Source: Urophycis tenuis
Lineage: Eukaryota > Chordata > Actinopteri > Gadiformes > Phycidae
DNA length: 64,000 bases
Direction of reading: 5' to 3'
Assembly: GCA_036785325.1 (NCBI GenBank)
Contig: JAXIVH010000001.1
Span: 8,363,213-8,427,212, forward strand
The translations under genes were made by a program, and so were the position numbers. The notes below the pieces were generated by a model. It was not told the DNA's origin. It made no database searches and worked only from the letters and a program-made list of their open reading frames with translations. Below, one piece after another: positions 35,399 to 46,594 of this stretch; positions within the stretch are counted from its first letter, which is position 1, and each line of letters begins with the position of its first letter.

Positions 35399-35757
35399 AG
35401 GGCCTGGTGTTGTAGTGTTCGTAGTATAGCATGCAAACGTCACCGTAACTGTTTGTTTATTTCTTGTTCTGTTTTGCAGAAAAACCATTCATTCGTTCAT
35501 CATTCCTTCATCATTCATTCATCTAATCATTCATCTAGCCATCCATTGATTCATCCGTCCATTCAGTCATTCATTCGTCATTGTTCATCCATTGCTCATC
35601 TCAAGTTGATGTAATTGATGTCATTCACCCTTTGGACATATAAACTAACCAACCCAACTGTTCCCTGTGTCTGCGTCCACTCTCTGACTGGAGTTGCCGT
35701 CCTGGATAAAGTAGTCCCAGCAAAAACATCTGTGTAAATCACAATACTGATGGTAAC

Positions 35758-36230
35758 TGAACAGCAACCAGTTAAATTGTCAAACTACTCAACTCTATCC
35801 AAACTTTATTGGAATGCTATGAATGAAAATGACCCTGGAAACAGTAAACTCCCGCGTCCACAACTTAGGTTTTATGGGGGGGGGGGGCCCTCAGTCACTG
35901 ATCCAGAGGCTGATTGGGCATGGAGCATGAATGTGGTGCCTGTGGGTCTGTTTAATGAAGCCAAATTATACATGCAAAAAACTTCAGAAAGTCAATGGAG
36001 TCTTGCTGTAACATGGTGACTCAAATGCCGTTTCTGTGGGAGGCATGCGCCAGTCTACCAGGTGGAAGGCATACTTACCACATGTTTCATACGGCAAATG
36101 AAACATCACAGGGTGTAGGCGTTTACTGTAAATTACTACCTTGAGCAGAAGACATATTCCGAGGCCTAAAGAGACACCCTGACCTAAACAAATAAACAAG
36201 AAGTACTCATGTTCATATGCAATATGCAGT
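35758..36230. other. No gene seen
   Basis: Host sequence to the right of hAT copy 1. Contains a G12 run (35877-35888) and no recognisable product. Confidence 0.5.
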
Positions 36231-36589
36231 GTTGGGCAAGTTACTCTAAAAAAGTAATTAGTTAAAATACTAGTTACTTCTCCCAGAAAGTAACTAAAGT
36301 AGTAACTAAAGTTACAAACTCTAAAAGTAACTAGTTACTTTGGAAAGTAACTATTGCGTTACTTTCAAATAATTTTTAAATACTGATGTGTCAAATAATT
36401 TGGAGCCCATCTCCATCCCTCTTTGAAAGAAGCATGTGTGTTCAATTATTTATGATATATCTGAGTATTATAATGAAATGAATACTCAATACATTACAAA
36501 CAGAAATCCACAGTGCACAAATCTAAACAATTTTAACATTGCTGTGGGAATGTGAGACTACACAATATATCTTTTGGAACTTGATATTT

Positions 36590-37643
36590 ATTGAACGCAT
36601 ATGATTTATCTTACGATAGGACCCACGTGAGATTTACGAAACTTTCGTATCACACCAATCCCAGCGTACGAAGGAGCTTGATGTTGATAAATACGGCGGC
36701 TGAGATCAATCGTACTTAACGTAACACGCTCCTATAAAAGCACGTCTTCAGAAGTCTCGCCCCTAACTTTTACGACATGGAGAAACATCCAACGGCAAAG
36801 AAGAAGCGGAATTTTTCAGAAACAGAAATGGAGACACTTGTGTCACTTGTTGATGCGCACCGTCTTATTTTATTTGGTAGCCTAAAAGCTGGCATCCAGG
36901 GGAAGCTTTTTCCCTCAGGCTGTCAGCCTTCTGAACTCCACACCCATATGAACACTGCCCCCCCCCCCCCCCGCCCCGAAGGACACTCACCCCTGCCCAC
37001 CCAGCATCCCCACCCCTCACCCCCCCTGGACATACTTCATATTATTTATAGTAATGTTATTTATTGTATTATTTATTCTCAACTGCCGTTGCACCCCCCA
37101 CCCCCATATCCATACAATCCACATTCATCTGTTTTACCTGTACCGTTGTATTGCACTAGCGCACTATTGCACCACCTGTACACTTCTTGTATTATGTTAC
37201 TATTTCTGGCACTACCTGTACATTGTTTACAATTTTTTTTCATTTTTTTATACTATTTACAGCCTGGTTCTGCAACAGTTTACTACCTCAACGATCACTA
37301 CCTCCACCTGCACTGTTTACTGTCACTTTAATAACTACCGTTAATTACCGTCACTTTAATAACTACTGCCACTTTTCATGTTTTTCAATTTTGCACTCTG
37401 CACCTTATTCTGCATTTCTGCATTTCAACCCGCACCTTTATCGCTCATTTGCACTTCTGGTTAGAACGCCAACTGCATTTCGTTGTCCCTGTACTTGTAC
37501 TCTGCACAATGACAATAAAGTTTAATCTAATCTAATCTAATTAAGGGCAAGCAAAAAAACGCTATATAGAAACAAATCACTGTTGCAGTCAACAGTGTGT
37601 CCCATGTTCAGCGGGCTACGCTCGTTTGATAAATGAGGGCCAC
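36590..37643 (+). mobile_element. Harbinger relic inside hAT copy 2
   Basis: The right end '...TTGATAAATGAGGGCCAC' resembles Harbinger TIRs; the left counterpart near 36600 is degraded. It encodes a Myb-like protein start: 'MEKHPTAKKKRNFSETEMET' 'LVSLVDAHRLILFGSLKAGI' (36777-36898). The continuation 'IKGKQKNAI' stop 'KQITVAVNSVSHVQRA' lies at 37540-37617, after a LINE insertion. The two halves line up as one Myb/SANT domain. Confidence 0.7.
36896..37540 (+). mobile_element. LINE 3' end inserted in the Harbinger Myb gene
   Basis: Starts with a coding remnant ('FPSGCQPSEL'), followed by a pyrimidine-rich 3' UTR containing C12 (36958-36971), 'ctgcacaatgacaataaag' and a (TCTAA)n tail at about 37522-37541. 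The 'gacaataaag' end resembles that of Rex1 copy D (54646), so a Rex1-related LINE is likely. Confidence 0.65.
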
Positions 37644-37694
37644 TGTACGTATGGTTTTACGCAATGTAAGTGATTTCTTCCTCGAAGAAATAGA

Positions 37695-37949
37695 TCAGTC
37701 AATAATGTGTGTGTAATAATAAGTGCTTTCAATATTACTGAAAAGTGCCACTAATTTCTTGGATGTATGTATAGTTGCAAGATGCTTCATTAAATTGGAA
37801 TTACTCGAGAACGACGTGGACAGGTACTTGACTCCAGGGCATAATGTGCATTTCACGCTTACACTTGTCCCCTTAATTTCTTGGAGGGAAAAGTAATGGC
37901 TATATTTCCATTTACAGAAAGCTGTTTTTGGACTTCTTGGGCTCACCAT
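37695..37949 (-). pseudogene. BED zinc finger of hAT transposase (copy 2)
   Basis: An 84-aa frame from the ATG at 37949 reads 'FCKWKYSHYFSLQEIKGTSV', CTLC and 'NSNLMKHLATIH', a complete C2H2 BED finger (C-X2-C ... H-X4-H). It is closely similar to that of hAT copy 1, but here the finger is intact. No catalytic region follows. Confidence 0.8.
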
Positions 37950-38451
37950 CTCTTTCTAGCTGATTCACATTAACGTCTTTAGTCGACCTCTCGTAGCCTA
38001 CTGCTGCTCAACTTTGATGGGCACAGCGTAAGTAAGCAGACTAAGCACCCGCCTAACTTCCCCTCTGATTGGCTTGCCATAGAATTTTACTCAACCCCAG
38101 CCAATCGTCATCACTTTTGCGGTTGTCTCGTGCTCCTGCCCTCACCAAGGACAAGGGAGGAACAAGATTTTCTCTGTCACTCGGCTCAGAGGTCCGATGC
38201 AAAACATCTGCCTTCAATGTAGTAACGCAACATATTTTTTGAAAGTAACGATAACGGCGTTATAATAATGAGATGAGTAATCAATTAGATTACTCGTTAC
38301 TGAAAAAAGTAACGGCGTTACTAACGCCGGTGCTATCAATCAACACCGGCGCTATCAATATGTATCCGGACCAATCCAGAGTTATTATTTTGGATACAGC
38401 TCGATACGAGCTTGACGTATCCTAGGATTTGCAATTTGTCGAGGACATACA

Positions 38452-38625
38452 GTATGTATTCCTGGTAAGCAGGTCTCCAAAAGGTTTGATGTGACCATGC
38501 CCATAAGGGAGTGCTATAATTCACGGTTAAAGTTAAACACTCAAAATCTACCTCACTTTGGCTGGTGTCTCCCAATCACCTATCTTTAAAGCCGTACGGA
38601 ATGCAGCTCTGTTGAGCGTCTATGG
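38452..38625. repeat. Unclassified dispersed repeat (shared with 45421-45550)
   Basis: 'tggtaagcaggtctccaaaa' and 'gctataattc' occur in the same order and spacing at 45433 and 45478. No TIR or coding capacity seen. Confidence 0.6.
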
Positions 38626-38642
38626 CACACCCGCATATTGAA

Positions 38643-39027
38643 CATCCATCCATCCATCCATTATCGTAACCGCTTATCCTCTACAAGGGTCGCGGGGGGG
38701 CTGGAGCCAATCCCAGCTGCAACGGGCGAGAGGCAGGGTACACCCTGGACAGGTCGCCAGCCTATCACAGGGCTAACATACATAGACAAACAACCTTTCA
38801 CACTCACATACACACCTATGGTCAATTTAGAGACACCAATTAACCTAATCCCTAACCTGCATGTTTTTGGTCTGTGGGAGGAAGCCGCAGTACCCAGAGA
38901 GAACCCACGCAAGCACGGGGAGAACATGCAAACTCCACACAGAAAGGTCCTGGGTCTCAGGTGGATTTGAACCCAGAACCCTCTTACTGTGAGGCGACAG
39001 TGCTAACCACTGCACCACCGTGCCGCC
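38643..39027 (-). mobile_element. tRNA-derived SINE with Rex3-like tail
   Basis: On the minus strand it starts at 39027 with 'ggcggcacggtggtgcagtg', has an A box ('gtggttagcac') and B box (GGTTCAAATCC, 38973-38963), and a long conserved body. It ends 'gaggataagcggttacgata' plus (ATGG)n at 38643-38661. The 'GGATAAGCGG ... AATGGATGG' end matches the 3' terminus of the Rex3 element at 18350-18383, consistent with mobilisation by an RTE LINE. Flanking 'catatt' on both sides may be the TSD. Confidence 0.85.
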
Positions 39028-40152
39028 TCATATTACATATCAAGATGACAAAGCACATCATCTGACAACCGTAACGTGTAATATATGCCAACTATGTGTG
39101 GCTACCAAGGTTGAATTGTTCTATTCAACCCATTGAGAACATGGAGTTGTTGTTTTCAACACCGTTGCTAGGGAAAATCTACCTGACGTGACTCAGATAC
39201 GCAGAAAACATGTTTAAGTTAATGTAACCTAACCCTAACTTGCTAACTTGCCATGACCAAAATAGCCGGAGATCATGTTATGTGGGAAGTCAATTGTAGG
39301 GCATCCCAGCACTGCTGTCCATGGTCAAAACAATTACACTAAAATTAACAATATGATGTTACTGTACACATTACAGTGTATCCTGCAGAATTAGATTCTA
39401 CTTGTGCTGGTATCTGGCGGGTGGCGGAGGGGAAGGCAGGGATTACACAAGCGACTTTCTGATCTCCAGAGAACCCACTCTGCCTCCAGAGCGGGTACTG
39501 GCTTTTTTAGACCCCTCTTACGCCCTCTTGTGGCTACTACTTGGATAATCACTCGGCTAGATGTTGGGCTTGATAATGGCAGGCTGTTATGCCGTTTCCT
39601 CTCCTGTCTACCAAGGCAAAGTCTACCATACAAAGGTACTTGAATGTAAGCCCAGTATGCACACATAATATTCTCTGTATATGTCTTCGTGGAGACCACT
39701 CAGGACACAGCAAAACTTGTTTACAGTGGTCCTGACGTGAAGCCAAACAAACACTCAGATTCAGTTACTAGATTGTTGAAAAAAAACATGTAGACATTGA
39801 GATTGTTCATCCATCATGAACAATAAATAAACTCACGTTTCTACCGCAAAAAAGAGGCTTGGTGTTAAAAGCGTTTTTGAGCGTTAAAAGCATGTTTTGA
39901 AAGGTAATTCATAAAAAGATACGACGCCTGTCGCGCTCCAGTTCACAACTTTCTCCCCTTACATTCTCCCTTCCTTATCATCACCCTCCTTGTTCCCCCC
40001 GCCCCCCCAGTCCCCGCACTCCAGGCAGTTACATAACAGAGCCACGTGCAGAGGAGCAACAGCACACACACAGGCAAGAGCCAATGAGGACGTTACCTCA
40101 GATGTTTACACTGTGACGACGTAAACAAAGGATCACATGTTAAGACTACACG
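39028..40152. other. No gene seen
   Basis: Only short chance ORFs; a C-rich patch lies near 39990-40015. Confidence 0.5.
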
Positions 40153-42645
40153 ACTATGTGTACAAAAGGGAGATGTTTACTTGGCAGCTGGTTAAACCCC
40201 ATTGGAGTGTCTTGGGAAACAATTGGCGGTACGATTATTGACTTAGTGGAAGGACGAAACGAGTGGTCATAAATTCATATTCAAGTGGTTTTATATACTG
40301 TATATATATATATTTCCATAAGTGTTATGGAAACCCCAGCGATATGCAGATTATCTGCCAAGTCAAAGCTGACCTTCCGTTGTAAATGACTGTAGTTTAG
40401 TCTATCTCATTTAAAGTGGGTGCGTGGAAACCTCTACCAGCTCACCAACACACCAAAAGCACAAATAGATAAATAGTGTGAGCATGGCCTTAAATACAGA
40501 TACACTTTCTTAAATATATACCACACAGATCCAGAATACATACAAGATAAAGAGAATGAAGAAGAAACAGCTGAGGGAAATTGAAAAGAGGGACACATTG
40601 GCCCTGCTCCATAAGGCCCAAAGCGGGAAAGCTAATGGTCCACATAAAGAGACAAATGTCGATAAATAATGCAGTGGACTTAGGGAAGGCCATGCAAGTG
40701 TGCACTGTCAGTAACTTCTTGTGTCATTGATGCTGTTGTTTTTGGCAAAATGAAGATTATGAATCAGGGCTTTACCCAATGACAATACATCCTGACTCAC
40801 AAAAAAAAAGGTTTTACAGCTTAATGGAAATGCCCCACTTGTCTCAAAGATGAGTGGGCTTCAAACTCTGACACATACCTACAAACCTGAACATAATTTA
40901 GGTCTGTGCTTGTACCGCCAAGAATAATGGACTGTTTGCTTACCTCCAATGCATTGTGCCTAGGTATTTTGAACTGGCTCTGTAAACAAGTGGATGTTTG
41001 GTTATGTATGTTACATTTAATGGCAAGTATGTATTTGTTTAGAAAAAATACACAAAAACTATCCTTTAGTTGTGAAGTTCATCTTTTTGTGGGATCAAAA
41101 AGGCTTTCTATTCAGAAGGAAAAACGTTGTGGGGTGGATAGATGGATGGGAAAATGCAGTAAGTGACTAGAGCAATAATAAGATTTTCTCTCTGCATATT
41201 TGGGGCAACAAAGGACAGTTTCTTAACTTTTTTTTGTTTTTTAAAATGTTGTCTATCCTCACAAGGTAACAGGCCCTTTATTCACACCAAACCAGAGATG
41301 ATTGAACTAACTGCTTGAAACCTGCTCGTACCCAGATATAGCCATTGTTTCAATTACAGGTATTGAAATACACATTTTAATTAGTTTTTGGTACCAATAA
41401 TTTGTAGTTAGGCCGAGTGAACAAAATTAGATGTCATTTGTATGGCAGAGGGCTTTTGATGGTGCTTTCATTTAATTAATTTGTCACCACTGTAGGGGTG
41501 TGAATTTTAGCTTGGTAGTTAACTCATTCTGCCAAAAGTCCAACAGTTAAAGTCAGACTTACTTTAACATCATATTTGTTTCAAACACATTTTCTATTAA
41601 CTGCGAAGAGAACTCGGACAGCTCTATTAAACTACAAAAAGTGTCTCAAATCAACACTGGGTAGACTGGCCATTGTATAAATCAGTGGGGGATCTTCAGG
41701 GCCTTCTATGCCTTCAGAGAAGGCCTACAAAAATTCTGGACCAAAAAATATAAAAATATAAAATAATTATTTTTGTATTTCTATACATTTTCTCTCATTT
41801 ATGTTCTAAAGTTAAGTTTACTGTCACATCAGCAATGAAATGGTTACTGTCCTGAAAACATGTTATCCAATCAGAATCGTCCGTCTCTATCAAGGCCCGG
41901 TTAGCTGGCTCATTAGTTGGTTAGGACTTCACGAATCCCGCAGAAGGCCAAGCTATGTGTTTCGGTTTGGAGTGAGGGGCAAATTGACCAATCACGGTTT
42001 GATTTCTTGTGGGCGGGACAAAAACACAAGATCGTAGGCCTTCACAAAGTCCTAACGGAGTGGTTGTCTCAACCGCTGTCACCACTCCACCGCGCCATGT
42101 GTAGTCGCACATGAAGAGTTTCACATTGCAACTTTAAAAATTGTCTTTGTATTACCAGCTTTGTGTAGCTTTTGGCGTATTGTGCATTGGCAATTGTATT
42201 GTAGTTTGATGATGCTCATGAATTTATTTGTCAATGTGTGAATGATTTGTAACGCGCCGTGATTTAAGAGCGCTGTCCATGGGGATTAAATGAGCCTCGG
42301 TGTCCGTGTCAGCAGCGTCACAGGGTGACATTCTGGGTGACTTCATTTTATATTCCCAGATTTTGGCTTTAGACTATGTTTATTTAATTTCAACTTTGTA
42401 GCCTAAATGACCTAAAGTTTTCTGAAGTTAATGTTGAGATGTTTCTTGTTGTGGAGAATGTTATTGATGTTATGGTCTATTTGTTTACATCCTTGTCATT
42501 GTTAATTAAAGCCGGATTGCATTTGTTAAACCTTTTCAATTCATCATACTGTTGCTTTTTTCCGTGATGATTTATTTTCTCGGCGGTGATGGCTGACGTG
42601 AAGGCCCAGCTGTAGTGCTCACGGTTTGCCACTGGTAGAAATACA
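40153..42645. repeat. 2,493-bp tandem duplication, unit 1
   Basis: Starts 'actatgtgtacaaaaggg' and ends 'ctggtagaaataca'. Every landmark recurs 2,498 bases later (for example 40490 and 42988, 41840 and 44338). The only difference I noticed is T/G at 40366 versus 42864. No supported gene; short ORFs are duplicated as well. Confidence 0.95.
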
Positions 42646-42650
42646 TGTAT

Positions 42651-45143
42651 ACTATGTGTACAAAAGGGAGATGTTTACTTGGCAGCTGGTTAAACCCCAT
42701 TGGAGTGTCTTGGGAAACAATTGGCGGTACGATTATTGACTTAGTGGAAGGACGAAACGAGTGGTCATAAATTCATATTCAAGTGGTTTTATATACTGTA
42801 TATATATATATTTCCATAAGTGTTATGGAAACCCCAGCGATATGCAGATTATCTGCCAAGGCAAAGCTGACCTTCCGTTGTAAATGACTGTAGTTTAGTC
42901 TATCTCATTTAAAGTGGGTGCGTGGAAACCTCTACCAGCTCACCAACACACCAAAAGCACAAATAGATAAATAGTGTGAGCATGGCCTTAAATACAGATA
43001 CACTTTCTTAAATATATACCACACAGATCCAGAATACATACAAGATAAAGAGAATGAAGAAGAAACAGCTGAGGGAAATTGAAAAGAGGGACACATTGGC
43101 CCTGCTCCATAAGGCCCAAAGCGGGAAAGCTAATGGTCCACATAAAGAGACAAATGTCGATAAATAATGCAGTGGACTTAGGGAAGGCCATGCAAGTGTG
43201 CACTGTCAGTAACTTCTTGTGTCATTGATGCTGTTGTTTTTGGCAAAATGAAGATTATGAATCAGGGCTTTACCCAATGACAATACATCCTGACTCACAA
43301 AAAAAAAGGTTTTACAGCTTAATGGAAATGCCCCACTTGTCTCAAAGATGAGTGGGCTTCAAACTCTGACACATACCTACAAACCTGAACATAATTTAGG
43401 TCTGTGCTTGTACCGCCAAGAATAATGGACTGTTTGCTTACCTCCAATGCATTGTGCCTAGGTATTTTGAACTGGCTCTGTAAACAAGTGGATGTTTGGT
43501 TATGTATGTTACATTTAATGGCAAGTATGTATTTGTTTAGAAAAAATACACAAAAACTATCCTTTAGTTGTGAAGTTCATCTTTTTGTGGGATCAAAAAG
43601 GCTTTCTATTCAGAAGGAAAAACGTTGTGGGGTGGATAGATGGATGGGAAAATGCAGTAAGTGACTAGAGCAATAATAAGATTTTCTCTCTGCATATTTG
43701 GGGCAACAAAGGACAGTTTCTTAACTTTTTTTTGTTTTTTAAAATGTTGTCTATCCTCACAAGGTAACAGGCCCTTTATTCACACCAAACCAGAGATGAT
43801 TGAACTAACTGCTTGAAACCTGCTCGTACCCAGATATAGCCATTGTTTCAATTACAGGTATTGAAATACACATTTTAATTAGTTTTTGGTACCAATAATT
43901 TGTAGTTAGGCCGAGTGAACAAAATTAGATGTCATTTGTATGGCAGAGGGCTTTTGATGGTGCTTTCATTTAATTAATTTGTCACCACTGTAGGGGTGTG
44001 AATTTTAGCTTGGTAGTTAACTCATTCTGCCAAAAGTCCAACAGTTAAAGTCAGACTTACTTTAACATCATATTTGTTTCAAACACATTTTCTATTAACT
44101 GCGAAGAGAACTCGGACAGCTCTATTAAACTACAAAAAGTGTCTCAAATCAACACTGGGTAGACTGGCCATTGTATAAATCAGTGGGGGATCTTCAGGGC
44201 CTTCTATGCCTTCAGAGAAGGCCTACAAAAATTCTGGACCAAAAAATATAAAAATATAAAATAATTATTTTTGTATTTCTATACATTTTCTCTCATTTAT
44301 GTTCTAAAGTTAAGTTTACTGTCACATCAGCAATGAAATGGTTACTGTCCTGAAAACATGTTATCCAATCAGAATCGTCCGTCTCTATCAAGGCCCGGTT
44401 AGCTGGCTCATTAGTTGGTTAGGACTTCACGAATCCCGCAGAAGGCCAAGCTATGTGTTTCGGTTTGGAGTGAGGGGCAAATTGACCAATCACGGTTTGA
44501 TTTCTTGTGGGCGGGACAAAAACACAAGATCGTAGGCCTTCACAAAGTCCTAACGGAGTGGTTGTCTCAACCGCTGTCACCACTCCACCGCGCCATGTGT
44601 AGTCGCACATGAAGAGTTTCACATTGCAACTTTAAAAATTGTCTTTGTATTACCAGCTTTGTGTAGCTTTTGGCGTATTGTGCATTGGCAATTGTATTGT
44701 AGTTTGATGATGCTCATGAATTTATTTGTCAATGTGTGAATGATTTGTAACGCGCCGTGATTTAAGAGCGCTGTCCATGGGGATTAAATGAGCCTCGGTG
44801 TCCGTGTCAGCAGCGTCACAGGGTGACATTCTGGGTGACTTCATTTTATATTCCCAGATTTTGGCTTTAGACTATGTTTATTTAATTTCAACTTTGTAGC
44901 CTAAATGACCTAAAGTTTTCTGAAGTTAATGTTGAGATGTTTCTTGTTGTGGAGAATGTTATTGATGTTATGGTCTATTTGTTTACATCCTTGTCATTGT
45001 TAATTAAAGCCGGATTGCATTTGTTAAACCTTTTCAATTCATCATACTGTTGCTTTTTTCCGTGATGATTTATTTTCTCGGCGGTGATGGCTGACGTGAA
45101 GGCCCAGCTGTAGTGCTCACGGTTTGCCACTGGTAGAAATACA
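42651..45143. repeat. 2,493-bp tandem duplication, unit 2
   Basis: Second unit, separated from the first by the five bases TGTAT (42646-42650). Near-identity implies a very recent event or an assembly artefact. Confidence 0.95.
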
Positions 45144-45235
45144 CTTTATGAAATCCCTTTTTGAAATCTTACACACAAATGAGTTTACCCTTGGTAAAAT
45201 TATGTAGAGTTAGTACATTTCTCAAATGTCTGCTA

Positions 45236-45359
45236 TATAGTAGGACTGCTGGATTAGAAATTACCTGCTATTTTACCGATATAACTGCAGTAATTGTTAT
45301 AGTAGGACTGCTGGATTAGAAATTACCTGCTATTTTACCGATATAACTGCAGTAATTGT
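45236..45359. repeat. Two perfect 62-bp tandem repeats
   Basis: Units 45236-45297 and 45298-45359 are identical ('tatagtaggactgctgg...'). They start 92 bp beyond the large duplication. Confidence 0.95.
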
Positions 45360-45420
45360 TATATTTGTTTTGAAACACTTATAGGTCAGCCCGATTGCCT
45401 AAATGTTTAAACATTTCCCG

Positions 45421-45550
45421 ATGACGTATTCTGGTAAGCAGGTCTCCAAAATGTTTTCTGAGACACCCATCGAGGGCGCTATAATTCGTGGCCAATTTAA
45501 AAATGCTCAGGCCCATAGACATCCTATCTCATAGACGCAACATTGAGCGC
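45421..45550. repeat. Second copy of the dispersed repeat at 38452
   Basis: See the shared order of motifs there; this copy continues into a GC-rich segment with 'ccgccatcttgg'. Confidence 0.55.
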
Positions 45551-45808
45551 TACTGCCCACTGGGCTGACGAGACGTGGGGCCGCCATCTTGGAGTGGTGA
45601 TCCGCTACACTCAGCGCAATTCATTTGACTGGACAAATGAACTGTCAGCGCATTTAATTAATCATACCTCACTGAATACCACTCATTTTCACGCGTTTTT
45701 TTGTACTACGTGTAGCTATGATAAAGGACACATGTTTTGGCATGTTTTATTGTTTTCAGAATCAGAATCAGAATCAGAATTCGATTTATTGCCAAGTAGG
45801 TTTGCACC

Positions 45809-46320
45809 AAGCGGCAACATTCCATGCTGAAAAATGAAGCCCATGCGGAAGTGCAAAAACTTGCAGTTCCTCGACTGGCCGCTTGAGGCTGGCTGCAGAA
45901 AGGAGTCAACTCCCATAGACACCCATGTTAAAATGTCTAACTTTACAGCCAAAATAAACATGTTTACAGCCTGGTTCAAAAAACGGTTTTGGTGTCTTTC
46001 AGTAGTGTTCAAGTCCATGACAACTGTGAGGGGGGTGAATTTTTTTAGAATCCATTATTTTAATGCACAGAGAAGGATTTATTTTATGAATAATTAAGGG
46101 CGTGGTCAACTTGATTGGCAGCTGTCATCTGTCATCACGGCATGACCTTCACGGATTCGAGGCTTTGATTGGTCTGGCCGGAGGTAGGCGGGCTTAAAAC
46201 ACAGACTGAAATGTCCATGATGGCGGCGCCCAGTAGCTCAATTTTAGGCTTCATCTCCGCTGTTAAGAATGTCTATCTGTGACGTCACGGAGGGTTTGTC
46301 CATATTTATATAGAGTCTAT
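45809..46320. mobile_element. 512-bp unclassified insertion in the Rex1 3' UTR
   Basis: The 10-bp direct repeat GGTTTGCACC at 45799-45808 and 46321-46330 brackets it, and the Rex1 3' UTR is continuous if it is removed. The ends ('AAGCGGCAAC...' and '...AGAGTCTAT') show no TIR. It contains a palindromic TGACGTCA (46281-46288) and 'cactt(c)cgcatgggcttcatttttcagc' on the minus strand, which I recognise as common fish repeat sequence without being able to name the family. Confidence 0.7.
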
Positions 46321-46594
46321 GGTTTGCACCTACAAGGAATTTGCAATTGGTGCAATAGAAAGCAGTAAATAAAATAAAAATAAAATAAAATAAAATAAAA
46401 ATAAGATAAAAGTAAGTACGTAAAAATAACTATAAAGATAAATATATATATACAATGTACAATGAAATTGGAATACTGAGCTATTGGTCCTGAACGAGGA
46501 CACACTGTACACACTGTGCGTTAATGTAACGCAGGTGATCTGAAGATGCCACGTTGATGTAGCATGTAGGACTGTGTGGGGGAAGGGAGAGAGT

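Larger units (their letters stand above)
25768..35746 (+). mobile_element. BEL/Pao LTR retrotransposon
   Basis: Two LTRs (25768-26759 and 33499-35746) are flanked by the 5-bp TSD CTGAT (25763-25767 and 35747-35751), as expected for BEL. A primer-binding-site-like TTGGTCCTTCGAGCCGG follows the 5' LTR (26760). A polypurine/G-run precedes the 3' LTR (33488-33498). Internal gag-pol order is gag, zinc knuckles, A17 protease, RT, RNase H, integrase. It is inserted in the right TSD of hAT copy 1. Coding region broken by indels and an L2 insertion. Confidence 0.92.
33499..35746 (+). repeat. BEL 3' LTR, interrupted by a Harbinger element
   Basis: Matches the 5' LTR from its first base to AATCACAATA. 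Without the 1,228-bp Harbinger element and its 7-bp duplication it is about 1,013 bp. (AT)n blocks at 33531-33545, 33574-33622 and 33655-33692 have different lengths from those of the 5' LTR. Confidence 0.9.
36231..38352 (-). mobile_element. hAT transposon relic (copy 2)
   Basis: The left terminus is CAGTGTTGGGCAAGTTACT with many GTAACT subterminal repeats. The right side (38220-38330) is the inverted counterpart of hAT copy 1's 5' end ('gtaacgataacggcgtt', 'ttactgaaaaaagtaac'). The imperfect 8-bp flanks GCAATATG (36223-36230) and TCAATATG (about 38353-38360) may be the TSD. Orientation by the BED finger is minus. Most of the transposase has been replaced by a Harbinger relic. Confidence 0.7.

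Noticed and set aside
36777..37331. Single 184-aa protein
   Set aside because: It is a Harbinger Myb start fused by reading into an inserted LINE 3' UTR.
40153..45143. Interpretation as LTRs of one element
   Set aside because: Units do not start TG or end CA, are separated by 5 bp only, and have no coding, PBS or polypurine tract.
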